From NCBI GenBank assembly GCA_003132425.1, contig PKXS01000040.1, positions 1-34,660 of the forward strand: a stretch of DNA of 34,660 bases, read 5' to 3'. The stretch comes from Gammaproteobacteria bacterium. GTDB taxonomy: Bacteria; Pseudomonadota; Gammaproteobacteria; Steroidobacterales; Steroidobacteraceae. Shown here piece after piece: positions 33,037-34,660 of the stretch (positions are counted from its first letter, which is position 1; each line of letters starts with the position of its first letter). The notes beneath the pieces are model-generated. The model did not search any database. It was not told where the DNA came from and saw only the letters and a list, made by a program, of their open reading frames with translations. The translations under genes and the position numbers were made by a program.

Positions 33037-34533
33037 ATGAACAAAGAAATTTTGATGGCGGTTGACGCAGTTTCCAATGAGAAAGGCGTCGATAAGGAAA
33101 TCATTTTCGACGCCCTCGAAGCGGCGCTTGCATCGGCCGCGCGAAAGAAATACGGCGAGGAGCTGGATGTGCGTGTGTCGATCAACCGCAAGACGGGTGG
33201 ATACGACACGTTCCGCCGTTGGAAGGTATTTGCCGACGATTCAACCGAGCTGGAGGTTCCTGACCGGGAGCTGCGCATGGACGATGCGCGTGAAATCGAT
33301 AAGGATGTGGAGCCCGGCGGGTTTGTCGAGGAGCCCATGGAATCCGTTCCCTTCGGCCGTATTCTTGCGCAAACCGCGAAGCAGGTGATCGTGCAAAAGG
33401 TGCGCGAGGCCGAACGCGCCCAAGTCGTCGATGCCTATAAGGACCGCGCCGGGACGCTCGTCAGCGGTATCGTCAAGCGCGTGGATCGCAACGGCGTGTA
33501 TGTAGACCTTGGCGCAAATGCCGAGGGCTTCATCGCGCGCGAGGAAATGATTCCGCGCGAACCGGTGCGTTCGCAGGACCGCATCAAGGCCTATTTGAAA
33601 GAGGTACGCACCGAGCCGCGCGGTCCCCAGCTGTTTTTGTCGCGCACCGCTCCTGAATTCCTGATCGAGCTTTTCAAGCTGGAAGTACCCGAGGTGGGCC
33701 AGGGCCTGATCAATATTCTGGCGGCTGCCCGCGATGCGGGTGTGCGCGCCAAGATCGCGGTGCGCAGCAACGATCCGCGCGTCGACCCGGTGGGCGCCTG
33801 CGTCGGCATGCGCGGCTCCCGGGTGCAGGCGGTGTCGAACGAGATTGCCGGCGAGCGAGTAGATATCATTCCCTTCGACGAGAACAATGCGCAGTTCGTC
33901 ATCAATGCCATGGCTCCCGCCGAAGTAACCTCGATTGTGGTGGATGAAGACTCGCACGCGATGGATATCGCAGTTTCCGAGGACAAGCTTTCGCAGGCCA
34001 TCGGCCGCGGCGGCCAGAACATCCGCCTGGCCAGCGAGTTGACGGGCTGGGAGCTGAACGTCATGAGCGAGTCGCAGGCCGAGGCCAAGAGCGAAACCGA
34101 ATCTTTGGCGCTGCGCGAGACGTTCATGAAACAGCTCGATGTCGACGCCGACGTTGCGAGCATTTTGGTGCAGGAGGGATTTTCGACCATCGAGGAAATT
34201 GCCTATGTGCCGGCCAGTGAATTGAACGGTATCGAAGAATTCGACGAGGAAATCGTCAAGGAATTACGCACCCGCGCCCGCGACGTATTGCTGACGCAAG
34301 CGATTGCCAGCGAGGAGTCGATGGACGGGACGGAACCTGCCGCCGACTTGGTCGAAGTGGCGGGCGAGGCGTTGGCCAAAACCCTGGCTCGCAAGGGAAT
34401 CCGCACGCGCGAAGATCTGGCCGATTTGGCCGTCGATGAGCTCATTGAGATTGGCAGCATCGAGGAGACGAAGGCCGCGGAATTGATCATGGACGCGCGC
34501 AAGCATTGGTTCGCGGAAGAAGCTAAGGTTTAG
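33037..34533 (+). CDS. nusA: Transcription termination/antitermination factor NusA
   Basis: A 498-residue RNA polymerase-binding factor. The order is: N-terminal polymerase-binding domain (about 1-125), S1 (about 135-200, GTLVSGIVKRVDRNGVYVDLG), KH1 with the DPRVDPVGACVGMRGSRV motif, KH2 with LSQAIGRGGQNIRLASELTG, and two acidic C-terminal helix-hairpin repeats (about 365-425 and 435-495, each with an EIA/DLA-ELI pattern). Two such repeats and this length match gammaproteobacterial NusA. ATG 33037 has AGGAG upstream. As a regulator of pausing and termination it could act on the terminators in its own operon's leader. Confidence 0.97.
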   Translation: MNKEILMAVDAVSNEKGVDKEIIFDALEAALASAARKKYGEELDVRVSINRKTGGYDTFRRWKVFADDSTELEVPDRELRMDDAREIDKDVEPGGFVEEPMESVPFGRILAQTAKQVIVQKVREAERAQVVDAYKDRAGTLVSGIVKRVDRNGVYVDLGANAEGFIAREEMIPREPVRSQDRIKAYLKEVRTEPRGPQLFLSRTAPEFLIELFKLEVPEVGQGLINILAAARDAGVRAKIAVRSNDPRVDPVGACVGMRGSRVQAVSNEIAGERVDIIPFDENNAQFVINAMAPAEVTSIVVDEDSHAMDIAVSEDKLSQAIGRGGQNIRLASELTGWELNVMSESQAEAKSETESLALRETFMKQLDVDADVASILVQEGFSTIEEIAYVPASELNGIEEFDEEIVKELRTRARDVLLTQAIASEESMDGTEPAADLVEVAGEALAKTLARKGIRTREDLADLAVDELIEIGSIEETKAAELIMDARKHWFAEEAKV

Positions 34534-34541
34534 GAGCAAGT

Positions 34542-34660
34542 ATGGCAGATGTAACCGTAGCCCAATTCGCCGAGGTGCTGAAGGTTCCCGTCGATCGCCT
34601 GCTGCAGCAGCTCGATCAGGCCGGGATCAAGGTCGACGGTGCGCAAGACATGATCAGCGA
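34542..34660 (+). CDS. infB: Translation initiation factor IF-2, N-terminal part (cut by window edge)
   Basis: From ATG 34542, 39 whole codons run to the window end. They encode the IF2_N fold start: VTVAQFAEVLKVPVDRLLQQL, then DQAGIKV, as in proteobacterial IF-2. The GTPase domain lies beyond. TAGGAGC of the preceding gene's stop region supplies the ribosome site, 8 bp after the nusA stop, as expected for this operon. Confidence 0.93.
   Translation, partial: MADVTVAQFAEVLKVPVDRLLQQLDQAGIKVDGAQDMIS

Noticed and set aside
1-34660. Mobile elements, CRISPR arrays, toxin-antitoxin or phage-defence genes
   Set aside because: No transposase, integrase, spaced repeat array or defence-type domain was found on either strand.

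Overview
The window looks like chromosomal DNA of a high-GC gammaproteobacterium. This is inferred from the rimP-nusA-infB order, a NusA of E. coli-like length with two C-terminal repeats, a DUF1415 protein, a NodT-type RND efflux system and an LpxL-family acyltransferase. I would not name a family with confidence. I saw no tRNA, rRNA, CRISPR array, integrase, transposase or prophage gene.

Layout. 1-1.6 kb (minus): the 5' part of an exported M24/Xaa-Pro peptidase gene cut by the window edge, then an ApbE 3' fragment, an internal DUF3570 fragment and an intact TlpA-like thioredoxin; the two fragments look like deletion scars. 1.6-3.3 kb (plus): a membrane protein and a winged-helix regulator behind a palindromic operator, then a cytochrome b561. 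3.3-7.7 kb: a GT2 rhamnosyltransferase-like enzyme and a GT39 transferase (minus), divergent from a polyprenol-phosphate-sugar synthase fused to GtrA (plus). These look like a lipid-linked sugar transfer module. 7.8-15.6 kb (minus): a five-gene efflux operon in the order outer membrane factor, adaptor, RND pump, response regulator, histidine kinase. 15.7-18.1 kb (minus): a serine beta-lactamase-like hydrolase, a small exported protein and a YqjD/ElaB-like protein. 18.3-23.7 kb: an NCS1 permease, an ABC-2 exporter pair, an NAD-type isocitrate dehydrogenase, DUF1415 and a GNAT acetyltransferase.

23.7-30.6 kb is the most distinctive part. On the plus strand there is a complete tryptophan-tryptophylquinone (TTQ) amine dehydrogenase cluster (large subunit, MauE, MauD, small subunit, monohaem cytochrome c). 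A molybdopterin oxidoreductase gene overlaps its end at a GTGA junction. The gene order, and the absence of mauF and mauG here, match the aromatic amine dehydrogenase (aau) arrangement better than the methylamine (mau) one. Divergent from it lie a TauE/SafE-type permease and an amidohydrolase that has lost its catalytic core by an in-frame deletion.

30.6-34.7 kb: an LpxL-family acyltransferase (minus), a glycine-tailed RRM protein, then a leader with a perfect TATAAT box, alternative hairpins and two tandem intrinsic terminators ahead of rimP, nusA and the start of infB. Four convergent gene pairs in the window overlap stop-to-stop in 4-8 bp sequences, three of them palindromic.
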